Assembly (NCBI GenBank): GCA_031580995.1
Contig: JAVLCC010000004.1
Location: forward strand, 1-64,000
Direction of reading: 5' to 3'
Source of the DNA: CAJXVY01 sp031580995
GTDB lineage: Bacteria; Actinomycetota; Actinomycetes; Actinomycetales; Microbacteriaceae
DNA length: 64,000 nucleotides
Shown here: piece by piece, positions 43,342-52,433 of the stretch
Layout: every line of letters starts with the position of its first letter
Position numbering within the stretch: the stretch's first letter is position 1
Notes under the pieces: generated by a model
The model's input: only the letters and a program-made list of their open reading frames with translations
Databases searched by the model: none
Told to the model about the DNA's origin: nothing
Position numbers and translations under genes: made by a program

Positions 43342-44090
43342 TCTTCTTTATCGTCTTTATTCTCGCTCGCACCAAAAACAATTTCATCCCAACTTGGCAA
43401 AGAGGGGCGCTTCGAAGATGACTCAGGCTTAGGGGTTTCAGCATCAGCCTCTTTTTGAGCCCTTCTTCGCTGCAATTCTTCCAATAAATCTGTGGCAACA
43501 CTACTTGCGTCACTTTCTGGCTGTTCTTGCTCGTATTCATCTTCATTATCCACAGGGCTATCGATCACACTGAACGCGACCGTAGGTGATTGTTCTTCAA
43601 AAATCTCTTTAGCTTTTTCATCCAATGGCTTCAGCCAGTTGTTTTTGGGGTCAAAGCTAAAGCTCGCTGTTCCTGCACCATCCTCGGCTTTTAATACCCA
43701 TTTACCGTCATCTTTCAAAACTCTGATTGAGGCATCCGTGAGTTTGCGCTCAAGAAGATTTTCAAACGGGATAGTTTCATCAAAATCTTGTGCTACAACC
43801 AGAACCGAAAGCGCAGCTGATTTTACAAAGTTCAATTCTGCAATCACCGGAGCCGCGAACGGTTCTATGGAATCTTCTTCAACACCCAATTGGTTTGCAA
43901 CCTCGGGAAGTGTAAGACCTGATCTAATTAGCGATTGAACTTCTCCGGGGGAAAATGATTGCGCATCTGCTCCTGGATTTCTGACGGCTTGCCTTAGATT
44001 TCCATTTAACTCCAGGCGTAATTGAGATCCATCATCGTCTTTGAGAATTATGTAGTCTCCCTCTCGGTGAGAAAACTTAACTTCCTTCAT
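43338..44090 (-). CDS. sepH: Septation protein SepH
   Basis: Actinobacterial division factor that stimulates FtsZ assembly in Streptomyces and mycobacteria. Residues ~1-95 are the DUF3071 domain with its helix-turn-helix-like core (GEVQSLIRSGLTLPEVANQL) needed for FtsZ effects; the N-terminal VKFSHREGDYIILKDDDG is typical. Residues ~170-250 are a disordered, Glu/Ser-rich tail ending SWDEIVFGASENK, the conserved C-terminal motif. At 250 aa it is shorter than the Streptomyces protein (~340). AGGAGG precedes the ATG. Its DUF4193/DUF3093/dut neighbours are the usual ones. Confidence 0.92.
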   Translation of the reverse strand: MKEVKFSHREGDYIILKDDDGSQLRLELNGNLRQAVRNPGADAQSFSPGEVQSLIRSGLTLPEVANQLGVEEDSIEPFAAPVIAELNFVKSAALSVLVVAQDFDETIPFENLLERKLTDASIRVLKDDGKWVLKAEDGAGTASFSFDPKNNWLKPLDEKAKEIFEEQSPTVAFSVIDSPVDNEDEYEQEQPESDASSVATDLLEELQRRRAQKEADAETPKPESSSKRPSLPSWDEIVFGASENKDDKED

Positions 44091-44197
44091 GTCGCCTCCT
44101 AGGGATACCTTCTCACCTGTTTGGCATTTTCTTGCTGATTTGCACGCGTGATTTATTATTTTCCCTGAAGTTCAGCTGTGAATTTGCCGTGGCGAGC

Positions 44198-44226
44198 TTG
44201 ATTTAGATAACTTAATCAGGCATAGT
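44198..44226 (+). promoter_or_regulatory. Promoter of the DUF4193 gene
   Basis: TTGATT (44198-44203), a 17-base spacer and CATAGT (44221-44226) give the best classical -35/-10 pair in the 167-base gap between sepH and DUF4193. The leader would be ~25 bases with GAGAGG. Confidence 0.5.
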
Positions 44227-44257
44227 TTCGCCCTGAAGCAGACAAGAGAGGTGTTTC

Positions 44258-44542
44258 GTGGCAACTGACTACGATGCGCAGAGGAAGAGCGAGGACGATA
44301 CCGAGAGTATCGAGGTTATCAAAGAGCGCATGCCCGATAAACCCAGTGGCATTAGCGATAGTGACGATACTGAACTTGAGCCTTATAGCGCTCCAGATGT
44401 TGTCAATGAAGAACTTGACGTGGTGGTCATGCCAAAGCAGGAGAACGAATTCACCTGCATTGAGTGCTTTTTACTTAAGCCACCTTCTCAGCTAGGTAAG
44501 AAGACCCGTCAAGGCTCAATCTGTCTTGACTGTGCTGGATAG
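44258..44542 (+). CDS. DUF4193 protein
   Basis: A 94-residue acidic protein of a family confined to actinobacteria and starting with the invariant ATDYDAxR motif (here ATDYDAQRKSEDDTESIE). The C-terminus has CIECFLLKPPSQLG and SICLDCAG, two CxxC pairs that likely bind zinc. Its role is unknown; its constant place between sepH and dut suggests a housekeeping function. The start is GTG with GAGAGG 7 bases before. The last 27 bases overlap the DUF3093 gene on the other strand. Confidence 0.92.
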   Translation: MATDYDAQRKSEDDTESIEVIKERMPDKPSGISDSDDTELEPYSAPDVVNEELDVVVMPKQENEFTCIECFLLKPPSQLGKKTRQGSICLDCAG

Positions 44543-44962
44543 AGCCTCTACAAGACTCTCTGGATTCCGAGTGCTAATTAAGACCTTGTTATAGAAATCT
44601 TCTGGGTCAATGTTGTCTAAAACGACAACTGCATCGATTCCTCCACGAATTTGAAAAAAAGTATCAGGGGTTAGATCTGGACCGCGAGCCCTAAAGGCCT
44701 CATCGCCTAAAAAAGCTCTGGGGTTTGTCAACACCTCTGTCGGAATTACAGCTTTTCCTAAGATCAAATGCTTGTCATTGACCACGACACTTGGTGAGAA
44801 ACCATAAAGCAAGACATTTACTGCAATTGTCACTGCAACACCTATTGCAAATGCCAAATACCAATTGAAAGGACCGAGCATTAATCCAAAACCGGGTATT
44901 AGCAAAAGTGTTGAAATGGTCAGCCCAATTGGCGGAATCAATTTCTCGGAGTAAATCGTCAT
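44516..44962 (-). CDS. DUF3093 membrane protein
   Basis: A 148-residue protein with two N-terminal membrane segments (LTISTLLLIPGFGLMLGPF and WYLAFAIGVAVTIAVNVLLY) followed by a small soluble domain (VVNDKHLILGKAVIPTEV, AFRARGPDL, DPEDFYNKVLISTRNPESL). This is DUF3093, found beside dut in actinobacteria; function unknown. No ribosome site precedes the ATG, but TAATCT lies 7 bases upstream, so a leaderless transcript is likely. It overlaps DUF4193 at its 3' end. Confidence 0.9.
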   Translation of the reverse strand: MTIYSEKLIPPIGLTISTLLLIPGFGLMLGPFNWYLAFAIGVAVTIAVNVLLYGFSPSVVVNDKHLILGKAVIPTEVLTNPRAFLGDEAFRARGPDLTPDTFFQIRGGIDAVVVLDNIDPEDFYNKVLISTRNPESLVEALSSTVKTD

Positions 44963-44969
44963 CAGATAT

Positions 44970-44979
44970 AGATTACGCT
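44970..44979. promoter_or_regulatory. Overlapping divergent -10 elements for DUF3093 and dut
   Basis: TAATCT on the minus strand (44975-44970, 7 bases before ATG 44962) and TACGCT on the plus strand (44974-44979, 6 bases before GTG 44986) share two base pairs. Two polymerases could not open both at once. Confidence 0.55.
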
Positions 44980-44985
44980 CTAACC

Positions 44986-45423
44986 GTGGAAAATTCTGTG
45001 CAGATATTGATAACTGGTGACCCAGAGCTCATCCCAAAATATGCTAAGCAAGGTGATGCGGGAGCTGACCTTAGATCGAGCGTGGCTGGATCGATTGCTC
45101 CTTACGGCAGAGCTCTGGTGCCAACGGGCATTCAGATTGCTTTGCCGGATGGTTATGTGGGTCTTGTGCATCCAAGAAGTGGACTGGCTGTGAAACACGG
45201 CATAACGGTACTAAACACCCCCGGCACAATCGACTCAGGCTATCGAGGAGAGATTCAGGTGATTTTAATGAACACCAGTGATGAGGAATTTGTGTTTGAG
45301 CGGGGCGAAAGGATTGCCCAATTGGTGATTCAGAATTATGAAAAGGCAGAATTTGTCGAGGTCGTTCAGTTACCTGGAACTGAGCGCGGCGAGGGTGGCT
45401 TTGGGTCATCCGGAAGGAAATAA
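44986..45423 (+). CDS. dut: dUTP diphosphatase
   Basis: Hydrolyses dUTP to dUMP, keeping uracil out of DNA and feeding dTMP synthesis. All five trimeric dUTPase motifs are present: AKQGDAGADLRS (1), HPRSGLAVKHG (2), NTPGTIDSGYRGEIQVIL (3), RGERIAQLVIQ (4) and the C-terminal GTERGEGGFGSSG (5). The GTG at 44986 is chosen, giving 145 aa; an ATG at 44908 would extend it through the DUF3093 promoter and gene start. A TACGCT -10 lies 6 bases before the GTG. It is followed without a gap by DUF3710. Confidence 0.96.
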   Translation: MENSVQILITGDPELIPKYAKQGDAGADLRSSVAGSIAPYGRALVPTGIQIALPDGYVGLVHPRSGLAVKHGITVLNTPGTIDSGYRGEIQVILMNTSDEEFVFERGERIAQLVIQNYEKAEFVEVVQLPGTERGEGGFGSSGRK

Positions 45424-45990
45424 ATGCTTGGCGAGGAAAACAGATCTAAATCTGGACCATTTGATGTTTCCGAAGTTGGTCAATTACGTCCCTACATTGA
45501 TTTCGGTTCAATAAGATTAGCCCCGAATAAGGGCATAAAGCTAAGAGCTGAACTTGAGGAGAAGACCAAAAAGGTAGTGGCGATAACTATTTTGTTCCCT
45601 GAGACAACACTGCAACTGCAGGCATTTGCAGCACCTAAATCCAGGGGTATTTGGAATGAAGCTTTAGAACCAATTCAGAACTCAATCAACAAACAGGGCG
45701 GAACCGCCGAGGTTAGAAGTGGGCTTTTGGGGGATGAGGTTAGGGCCAGAGTCTCTGTAGAAAAAGATGGCCGAAAAGGCTACCGGGACAGTGTTTTCAT
45801 AGGTGCTGATGGTCCACGCTGGATGCTCAGAGGAGTTATCTATGGAAAAGCCGCAACTGACAGCTCGGAATATCAAAAGGCTATAGAAATGTTTCGTTCC
45901 ACGGTTGTAGACCGAGGCAATGTGCCACTTCCTCCGAATGAGCTACTTCCACTTTCGCTACCTCAAAATGAAAGCACCCAAAGTGAGTGA
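45424..45990 (+). CDS. DUF3710 protein
   Basis: A 188-residue soluble protein of the actinobacterial DUF3710 family that follows dut. Recognisable parts are GPFDVSEVGQLRPYIDFGSIRL near the start, LQLQAFAAPKSRGIWNE, GTAEVRSGLLGDEVRARV and FIGADGPRWMLRGVIYGKAA. The function is unknown. Its ATG follows the dut stop directly, so it is co-transcribed, and its end overlaps the DUF3159 gene. An OB-fold gene that often sits between these two families in actinobacteria is missing here. Confidence 0.9.
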   Translation: MLGEENRSKSGPFDVSEVGQLRPYIDFGSIRLAPNKGIKLRAELEEKTKKVVAITILFPETTLQLQAFAAPKSRGIWNEALEPIQNSINKQGGTAEVRSGLLGDEVRARVSVEKDGRKGYRDSVFIGADGPRWMLRGVIYGKAATDSSEYQKAIEMFRSTVVDRGNVPLPPNELLPLSLPQNESTQSE

Positions 45991-46651
45991 TGACAGCGTT
46001 CGCAAACAAGTCGCGGGTCGACTTGGATTAGAAAATGATGGAGATCAAGTAAATTTCTCGCCATCTTCTTTACTGGCATCTATGGGTGGTCGACTAGGGA
46101 TCGTAGAAGCGGTTTTACCAACTGTTTTATTCATCTCTGTGTTTAGCTTCACATCCGACGGGTTTGCCGCTGTAATAGCTGCCGCAAGCTCCGCAGCGGT
46201 ATTTCTGATAATCAGGCTAATAACTCGGGGAATGCTTACTCAGGTTTTGGTGGGTGGTGCAGGAGTGGCCGTAGCAGCTTTTCTAGCTTTGAGAGATGGA
46301 GGCCAAACTCAGGATTATTTCTTGATTGGGTTTTATACCAACGCGGCATACGCATCGGTGTTGCTAATAAGTATTTTGATCAGACAACCTCTATTGGGTG
46401 TCGCTGTTGCGTTACTGACTGGAAATAAGGATTGGAAAAAACAACCTGGTTTGAGATATCGGTTTTATTTAGTGACAACACTTTGGGTTGCTTTTTTCTC
46501 TCTTCGACTGGCTGTCCAACTGCCTTTGTATTTCGCCGGAGCAATTGAGGCGCTAGCAACAGCGAGGCTTGTAATGGGTGCTCCGCTTTATGCATTATTG
46601 CTTGTAGTGAGTTGGTTAATACTCAAAGCGGTGTTTTTACAAAAGAGGTAG
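45968..46651 (+). CDS. DUF3159 membrane protein
   Basis: A protein of ~227 aa with five or six membrane segments, the DUF3159 family (Rv2692/2693-like neighbourhood). MGGRLGIVEAVLPTVLFI, then GFYTNAAYASVLLISILI, and the charged loop NKDWKKQPGLRYRFYLVTTLW are typical. Function unknown. Start options are ATG 45968 (23-base overlap with DUF3710) or GTG 45983, which gives MSDDSVRKQVAGRLG and overlaps by 8 bases; an upstream in-frame ATG at 45920 is unlikely. Third gene of the dut unit; aconitase follows after 32 bases. Confidence 0.87.
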   Translation: MKAPKVSDDSVRKQVAGRLGLENDGDQVNFSPSSLLASMGGRLGIVEAVLPTVLFISVFSFTSDGFAAVIAAASSAAVFLIIRLITRGMLTQVLVGGAGVAVAAFLALRDGGQTQDYFLIGFYTNAAYASVLLISILIRQPLLGVAVALLTGNKDWKKQPGLRYRFYLVTTLWVAFFSLRLAVQLPLYFAGAIEALATARLVMGAPLYALLLVVSWLILKAVFLQKR

Positions 46652-46683
46652 ATTTAGTCCTAAGGGAAACATAAAGGAGTGTC

Positions 46684-49353
46684 ATGGCTAACAGCTTCGA
46701 TGCCAAGCAAAAACTGAACGTAGCGGGCAAGGAATACAGCTACTTCGATATCACCAAGGCAAGTGTCAAGAAACTGCCTTACAGCCTAAATATTTTGCTA
46801 GAAAATCTTTTGCGCACAGAAGACGGCAAAAACATAACAAAAGAGCACATCAACAAATTGGCAAACTGGGATGCCAAGGCTGATCCGAGTGAAGAAATTC
46901 AATTCACTCCGGCCAGAGTGATCATGCAGGACTTCACGGGTGTTCCCTGTGTTGTCGATCTAGCAACAATGCGAGAAGCAGTTGCTGATTTGGGTGGAGA
47001 CCCCCAAAAAATTAATCCACTAGCACCCGCAGAGATGGTCATTGATCACTCGGTTGTTATTGATGTTGCCGGCACCGCGGACGCTGCTGAGCGCAACGTC
47101 GATTATGAATATCAAAGAAACGGTGAGCGTTATCAATTTTTGCGCTGGGGTCAGGGAGCCTTCCAAGATTTCAAAGTAGTTCCTCCAGGCACTGGAATTG
47201 TGCACCAGGTAAATATTGAATACCTAGCCAGAACCGTTATGGCAAGAGAGGTAAACGGTGAGCTGACCGCTTACCCAGATAGCTGTGTTGGAACAGATTC
47301 ACACACCACCATGGTCAACGGGTTAGGTGTTCTAGGTTGGGGAGTTGGAGGAATCGAAGCCGAGGCCGCCATGCTTGGTCAACCTGTGTCTATGTTGATT
47401 CCACGAGTTGTTGGATTCAAGCTAACCGGTTCGATTCCCATTGGAGCGACCGCTACCGACGTTGTTTTGACCATTACCGAGATGCTTCGTAACCACGGTG
47501 TCGTTGGTAAGTTCGTCGAGTTTTATGGTGAGGGTGTTGCAAGCGTCCCACTTGCAAACAGAGCAACTATTGGAAACATGTCTCCTGAATTTGGCTCCAC
47601 TGTTGCAATCTTCCCAATCGACGAGGTAACCCTTGACTATCTTCGTCTTACCGGACGAAGCGAAGAGCAGGTTTCACTGGTCGAGCAATACACAAAGGCA
47701 CAGGGTCTTTGGCATGATGCAACCAGCGAGGCTGAATACAGTGAATATCTCGAGCTGGATCTTTCAACTGTGGTTCCTTCAATTGCTGGACCAAAGCGTC
47801 CTCAGGATCGAATTGAACTGGATAAAGCAAAGCAGAACTTCGAGAAAGACCTAGCAAATTACTCACCAATGGCCTCAAACCCAGCACAGGTAAAGGGTAA
47901 AGAGTTTGCTGTTGACAACGGGTATGTCTCCATTGCGAGCATTACCTCTTGCACCAACACCTCTAACCCCTCTGTGATGATGGCAGCTGGATTGCTTGCT
48001 AAAAAGGCAGTTGAAAAAGGACTGATCGCTAAACCATGGGTAAAGACCTCTTTGGCTCCCGGTAGCAAGGTTGTAACCGACTACTACGACAAAAGCGGTC
48101 TGACTGACTATCTAGACAAGCTGGGTTTTCAACTCGTTGGCTACGGTTGCACCACATGTATTGGTAATAGCGGTCCCTTGGATCCTGCAATTAGCGAAGC
48201 TATTCAAGAGAATGACTTGGCAGTGACCAGTGTGTTGAGTGGTAACCGAAACTTTGAGGGTCGCATCAATCCCGATGTGAAAATGAACTATCTCGCATCC
48301 CCACCGCTTGTCATTGCTTACGCCCTGGCAGGGACCATGGACTTTGATTTTGAAAATGATGCGCTTGGCACCGATTCAGAAGGAAAAGATATTTTCCTGA
48401 GAGATATCTGGCCAACCCCCGATGAGGTTCAGCAAACCATCGACACCTCGATTAGCAGTGACATGTTCACTCATGAGTATGCATCTGTGTTTGATGGGGA
48501 TGAGCGCTGGAGGTCACTACCAACCCCAGAGGGCGACACGTTCACCTGGGATGAGAAATCAACCTATGTGAAAAAACCACCTTATTTCGATGGAATGAGC
48601 ATGACTCCTGAGAAAATCCAAGATGTCTCCGGAGCAAGGGTTTTAGCGAAGCTTGGCGACAGTGTGACCACTGATCACATCTCTCCTGCGGGAACTATCA
48701 AAATGGATAGCCCAGCTGGGCAGTATTTGACTGAAAACGGCATTTCCAGAGTTGATTTCAACAGCTATGGATCTCGCAGGGGAAATCACGAGGTTATGAT
48801 TCGTGGAACCTTTGCAAACATCCGACTGCGTAACCAATTACTGAATGATGTTGAGGGTGGATACACCAGAGACTTCACCACAGAAGAGGGTCAGCAGAGC
48901 TTTATCTTTGATGCCAGCGAGAACTATAAGCAGGCAGGAACTCCGCTTGTGATCCTTGCAGGAAAAGAATATGGATCTGGGTCTTCAAGAGACTGGGCCG
49001 CCAAGGGCACCAGTTTGCTGGGAGTGAAGGTTGTTATTGCTGAGAGCTTTGAACGCATCCACCGAAGCAATTTGATTGGTATGGGAGTTTTGCCACTGCA
49101 GTTCCCAGAGGGCCAGAGTGCTGAAACCTTGGGTCTTGATGGAACTGAAATATTTGATGTCACAGGCATTGAAAAACTCAACGATGGCACAACTCCAAAA
49201 ACAGTTCACGTTGTTGCAAAGCCGAGCACGCACTCTTCGAATCAGCAAGTGGTTGAATTTGATGCGAAGGTCAGAATTGATACACCAGGTGAAGCTGATT
49301 ACTTCAGAAATGGTGGAATTTTGCAATACGTTCTCAGAAGTTTGGTGGCTTAG
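46684..49353 (+). CDS. acnA: Aconitate hydratase A
   Basis: TCA-cycle enzyme interconverting citrate and isocitrate with a [4Fe-4S] cluster. Cluster cysteines are in SITSCTNTSNPSVM and GYGCTTCIGNSGPL. The DSHTTMVNGLGVLGWGVGGI and SRDWAAKGTSLLGVKVV segments, the latter in the C-terminal swivel domain, are signatures. At 889 aa it fits the AcnA/IRP type. AAAGGAG lies 6 bases before the ATG, consistent with high expression. In other organisms apo-aconitase also binds RNA; nothing here tests that. Confidence 0.97.
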   Translation: MANSFDAKQKLNVAGKEYSYFDITKASVKKLPYSLNILLENLLRTEDGKNITKEHINKLANWDAKADPSEEIQFTPARVIMQDFTGVPCVVDLATMREAVADLGGDPQKINPLAPAEMVIDHSVVIDVAGTADAAERNVDYEYQRNGERYQFLRWGQGAFQDFKVVPPGTGIVHQVNIEYLARTVMAREVNGELTAYPDSCVGTDSHTTMVNGLGVLGWGVGGIEAEAAMLGQPVSMLIPRVVGFKLTGSIPIGATATDVVLTITEMLRNHGVVGKFVEFYGEGVASVPLANRATIGNMSPEFGSTVAIFPIDEVTLDYLRLTGRSEEQVSLVEQYTKAQGLWHDATSEAEYSEYLELDLSTVVPSIAGPKRPQDRIELDKAKQNFEKDLANYSPMASNPAQVKGKEFAVDNGYVSIASITSCTNTSNPSVMMAAGLLAKKAVEKGLIAKPWVKTSLAPGSKVVTDYYDKSGLTDYLDKLGFQLVGYGCTTCIGNSGPLDPAISEAIQENDLAVTSVLSGNRNFEGRINPDVKMNYLASPPLVIAYALAGTMDFDFENDALGTDSEGKDIFLRDIWPTPDEVQQTIDTSISSDMFTHEYASVFDGDERWRSLPTPEGDTFTWDEKSTYVKKPPYFDGMSMTPEKIQDVSGARVLAKLGDSVTTDHISPAGTIKMDSPAGQYLTENGISRVDFNSYGSRRGNHEVMIRGTFANIRLRNQLLNDVEGGYTRDFTTEEGQQSFIFDASENYKQAGTPLVILAGKEYGSGSSRDWAAKGTSLLGVKVVIAESFERIHRSNLIGMGVLPLQFPEGQSAETLGLDGTEIFDVTGIEKLNDGTTPKTVHVVAKPSTHSSNQQVVEFDAKVRIDTPGEADYFRNGGILQYVLRSLVA

Positions 49354-49360
49354 GAAATAG

Positions 49361-49380
49361 CAAACCGCTTTGGTTTGTTT
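49361..49380 (+). terminator. Weak terminator-like hairpin between acnA and dxs
   Basis: CAAACC (49361-49366) pairs with GGTTTG (49372-49377) around a 5-base loop, followed by only three T. It may thin rather than stop transcription into dxs. Confidence 0.35.
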
Positions 49381-49388
49381 GGATACTC

Positions 49389-51329
49389 ATGTTGCTTGAC
49401 AGGATCAATTCGCCCGCCGATTTGAAACAGCTGAACAAACAGGAATCTGTTGAACTTGCTGGAGAAATCAGGCAGAAGCTAATCGAGCTTGTTAGCGCAT
49501 CTGGTGGGCACTTAGGTCCCAACCTTGGAGTTGTTGAGACAACCATAGCGATTCATAAAGTCTTTGATTCACCCAGCGACAGCATCATTTTTGATACCGG
49601 TCACCAAAGCTATGTCCACAAAATGTTGACCGGCAGATCAGGTTTAGATCGGCTCAGAGAAAAAGATGGTTTAGCGGGTTACCCTCAAAGGGGTGAGAGC
49701 ATCCACGATATTGTCGAAAACTCGCATGCCTCAACTGCGATTAGTTGGGCGGATGGTATCTCTCGAGCTCAGGCAGCCAAGGGTGAGACAGATAAGCATG
49801 TTGTAGCGGTGATTGGCGATGGCGCTTTGACTGGTGGCATGGCCTGGGAGGCCCTGAACAACATAAGTGACGATAACGACCGCTCACTTGTGATTGTGGT
49901 CAATGACAACGGTAGAAGCTACGCTCCCACCATTGGTGGTTTTGCCAAACATCTGAACAGCATCCGCACTGAAAAGTGGTACAAGAAACTTCATCGATTT
50001 TCTAGAAAGAGCTTTTTCCGGCTGGGAATTTTCGGCAAATTAGTGTTCTCAGCTGCAGAGGGTGCAGGCAAGGGCTGGATCAACACATTTGCTCCAAAGG
50101 GGCTATTTCCGAATCTGGACATTAAATACATCGGTCCAATTGATGGCCACGATTTGGATGCCATGGAGACCGCTCTGAAGCAAGCCAAGCACTATAACGC
50201 TCCAGTGATTGTCCACGCCATTACTCAAAAAGGCAAGGGTTATGACCCCGCTATTTCTGATGAAGCGGATCAGTTTCATGCCGTTGGGCAGATTAATCCT
50301 GAGACCGGACTACCTGTCAAGAAAAGCAAGGGAGTTAGCTGGACTTCAGTATTCAGGGACGAGATAACCGAGATTGCATCATCTCATCCAAATGTTGTGG
50401 GAATCACCGCCGCAATGAAGATTCCTGTCGGTTTAGATAAATTCGCAGAAAGATTCCCAGAGCGGGTTTTCGATGTTGGAATCGCTGAGCAGCATGCCAC
50501 CACAAGTGCTGCAGGCATGGCCTATGGGGGCTTGCACCCTGTTGTGGCCATTTATTCAACATTTGTAAACCGTGCTTTTGATCAGTTATTGATGGATGTC
50601 GCTCTTCACAAAGCCGGTGTGACTTTCGTCTTAGACCGAAGTGGGGTGACCGGTCCAGACGGAGCAAGTCATCACGGGATGTGGGATTTAGCTCTTTTGC
50701 AAGTAGTTCCAAACATCGCGATTGCAGCTCCTAGAGATGCTATGAGTCTTCGTGAGCAGCTACGTGAAGCAGTAGATGTATCAGATGGGCCAACAGTTAT
50801 TCGTTTTCCAAAGGGGACCACAATAGAGTCAATCCCCAGTCTTGATCGAAGCTCTGATGGCGTTGACATTCTGGCAAGATCTGCCTCTAAAGATGTGTTA
50901 ATTGTCGCTGTCGGTGCAATGGTTCCGGTGGCCATGGAGGTTCATAAACTTCTAGCTGCGCAGGGAATCGGTTCAACTGTTGTCGACCCAAGATGGGTTA
51001 TTCCCGTTAAGCAGTCAATCGTGGACGCCTCCAGGGACCACCGCTTGGTTGTCACCATCGAAGACGGTATTCGTGTCGGGGGAGTGGGAACCAGAATTCG
51101 CCAACAAATGCGAGCCGATGATATTGAAACTGGTTTGCAAGAAATCGGACTGCCGGATGAATTTCTTGAGCATGCGACTAGAGATGAAATCATGGAGCGT
51201 GTTGGACTAACTCCGAAGGCAATAGCTCGAGACATAACCGCACAGGTGCTTGGTGCAAAAGTACCCAAGGCCAGACCCTTGGAGCAGAACTCAAGAGAGA
51301 TTGCTGAAAATAGGGAGTATGAAACCTAA
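49389..51329 (+). CDS. dxs: 1-deoxy-D-xylulose-5-phosphate synthase
   Basis: First enzyme of the MEP isoprenoid pathway, joining pyruvate and glyceraldehyde 3-phosphate with ThDP. The ThDP motif is GDGALTGGMAWEALNNISD; the N-terminal SASGGHLGPNLGVVE and FDTGHQSYVHKMLTGR, and later GIAEQHATTSAAGMA and DRSGVTGPDGASHHG, are diagnostic. At 646 aa it is normal. The ATG at 49389 has no clear ribosome site or -10. Its final 39 bases overlap rnd, encoded on the other strand. Confidence 0.96.
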   Translation: MLLDRINSPADLKQLNKQESVELAGEIRQKLIELVSASGGHLGPNLGVVETTIAIHKVFDSPSDSIIFDTGHQSYVHKMLTGRSGLDRLREKDGLAGYPQRGESIHDIVENSHASTAISWADGISRAQAAKGETDKHVVAVIGDGALTGGMAWEALNNISDDNDRSLVIVVNDNGRSYAPTIGGFAKHLNSIRTEKWYKKLHRFSRKSFFRLGIFGKLVFSAAEGAGKGWINTFAPKGLFPNLDIKYIGPIDGHDLDAMETALKQAKHYNAPVIVHAITQKGKGYDPAISDEADQFHAVGQINPETGLPVKKSKGVSWTSVFRDEITEIASSHPNVVGITAAMKIPVGLDKFAERFPERVFDVGIAEQHATTSAAGMAYGGLHPVVAIYSTFVNRAFDQLLMDVALHKAGVTFVLDRSGVTGPDGASHHGMWDLALLQVVPNIAIAAPRDAMSLREQLREAVDVSDGPTVIRFPKGTTIESIPSLDRSSDGVDILARSASKDVLIVAVGAMVPVAMEVHKLLAAQGIGSTVVDPRWVIPVKQSIVDASRDHRLVVTIEDGIRVGGVGTRIRQQMRADDIETGLQEIGLPDEFLEHATRDEIMERVGLTPKAIARDITAQVLGAKVPKARPLEQNSREIAENREYET

Positions 51330-52433
51330 TTGCCACTCTCTGGCACCGTTTTCTCTGAAAAAGCTCTCTAATTCTTGAGTCTCTACCTCTTTCCATAAGG
51401 CTTCTCTTATTAGTGCGGGAGACATCAGGTTCTCCACTGGAATTCCAGTTTCCGTAACCTGTTCCAAAAGCATTTCCTTTAATTTCTTGTAACGTGCATC
51501 AACCTCTGGTTTGAGTTTTTGCCAGTTTTTGTGGTGCGGGATTGTGTCGGTAGATTGCTCTCTGACAGGGGGCAATTCTGTATTAGGTGCGCTTTTATAA
51601 GCCTCATAAATTTTTGGATAGAGCTTAGGCAAAAGCCTGCCATGAAATTGCTTATCCTTTTTCATCTCAGCTAGTGAACTGTAATCCTTGCCTGCCGCAT
51701 AAGATATCGAGCGATCGCTGACCACTCTTCCGGGGGCGATGTCATTTTCTCTCGCATACTCATCCCGTACAAACCACATCTCTCTCACGCGGGCTAGTTG
51801 TAATGGTTTTGTTAGCGCGTGAATCCCTGAACATCTTCTCCAGGGGTTCGCTCCGATCTCTTTTGGTTTGAATTTCTTTAGATGCTGAAACTCTTCCGAT
51901 GCAAAGCTTTCTCGCCCCAACTCTTTTAGTTTTGTCAGTAATTGCTCTCTTAGTTGTTTTAGAAAATAAACATCTTGGGCTGCATATTCCAACATCTCGG
52001 GTGTTAGTGGACGCATTGACCAATCAGCAGCGGAATGTTCCTTTTTGAGTTCGATTCCCTGCGTTTCTTGAACCAGTGCCGCTAGGCCAAATTTCTCAAA
52101 GCCGATTAGCTTGGCAGCTACCTCTGTGTCAAATAATTCTGCAGGATAAAATCCCAGCTGATTCAGGCAGGGTAGGTCTTGAGTTGCACTGTGAAGTATC
52201 CATTCTTTTTGGTTCAAAACCTCGGCTAATTTAGCTATTGCTTCGGCCGACAAAGCTTGTGGGTCAACAAGGTAGGCAATTTCGTTTGCTATTAATTGAA
52301 CCAGGTATGCATCCTGGCCATATTTGAATCCACTGGCTCGCTCAGCATCAACCCCAATGATTTCGCTACTTGATAGTTCAATAATCATTTCAGTCAATAA
52401 TGAATCATCATCAATAAGTTTGAATGAATTCAA
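51291..52433 (-). CDS. rnd: Ribonuclease D (3'-5' exoribonuclease)
   Basis: A DEDD-family exonuclease in tRNA and RNA 3' maturation. The acidic residues are in IIGVDAERASGFKYG (Asp, Glu), LHSATQDLPCL (Asp) and YAAQDVYFLKQL (Tyr-x3-Asp). An HRDC domain covers residues ~205-285 (LARVREMWFVRDEYARENDI). At 380 aa it is typical. Its start overlaps the DUF3000 stop (ATGA), so it is second in the DUF3000-rnd pair conserved in actinobacteria. It converges on dxs with an unusually long 39-base overlap. Confidence 0.94.
   Translation of the reverse strand: MNSFKLIDDDSLLTEMIIELSSSEIIGVDAERASGFKYGQDAYLVQLIANEIAYLVDPQALSAEAIAKLAEVLNQKEWILHSATQDLPCLNQLGFYPAELFDTEVAAKLIGFEKFGLAALVQETQGIELKKEHSAADWSMRPLTPEMLEYAAQDVYFLKQLREQLLTKLKELGRESFASEEFQHLKKFKPKEIGANPWRRCSGIHALTKPLQLARVREMWFVRDEYARENDIAPGRVVSDRSISYAAGKDYSSLAEMKKDKQFHGRLLPKLYPKIYEAYKSAPNTELPPVREQSTDTIPHHKNWQKLKPEVDARYKKLKEMLLEQVTETGIPVENLMSPALIREALWKEVETQELESFFRENGAREWQLGFILPIFSNLS

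Noticed and set aside
43492..43938. A 148-codon open frame antisense to sepH
   Set aside because: Ser-rich product typical of antisense to acidic coding sequence; sepH is well supported.
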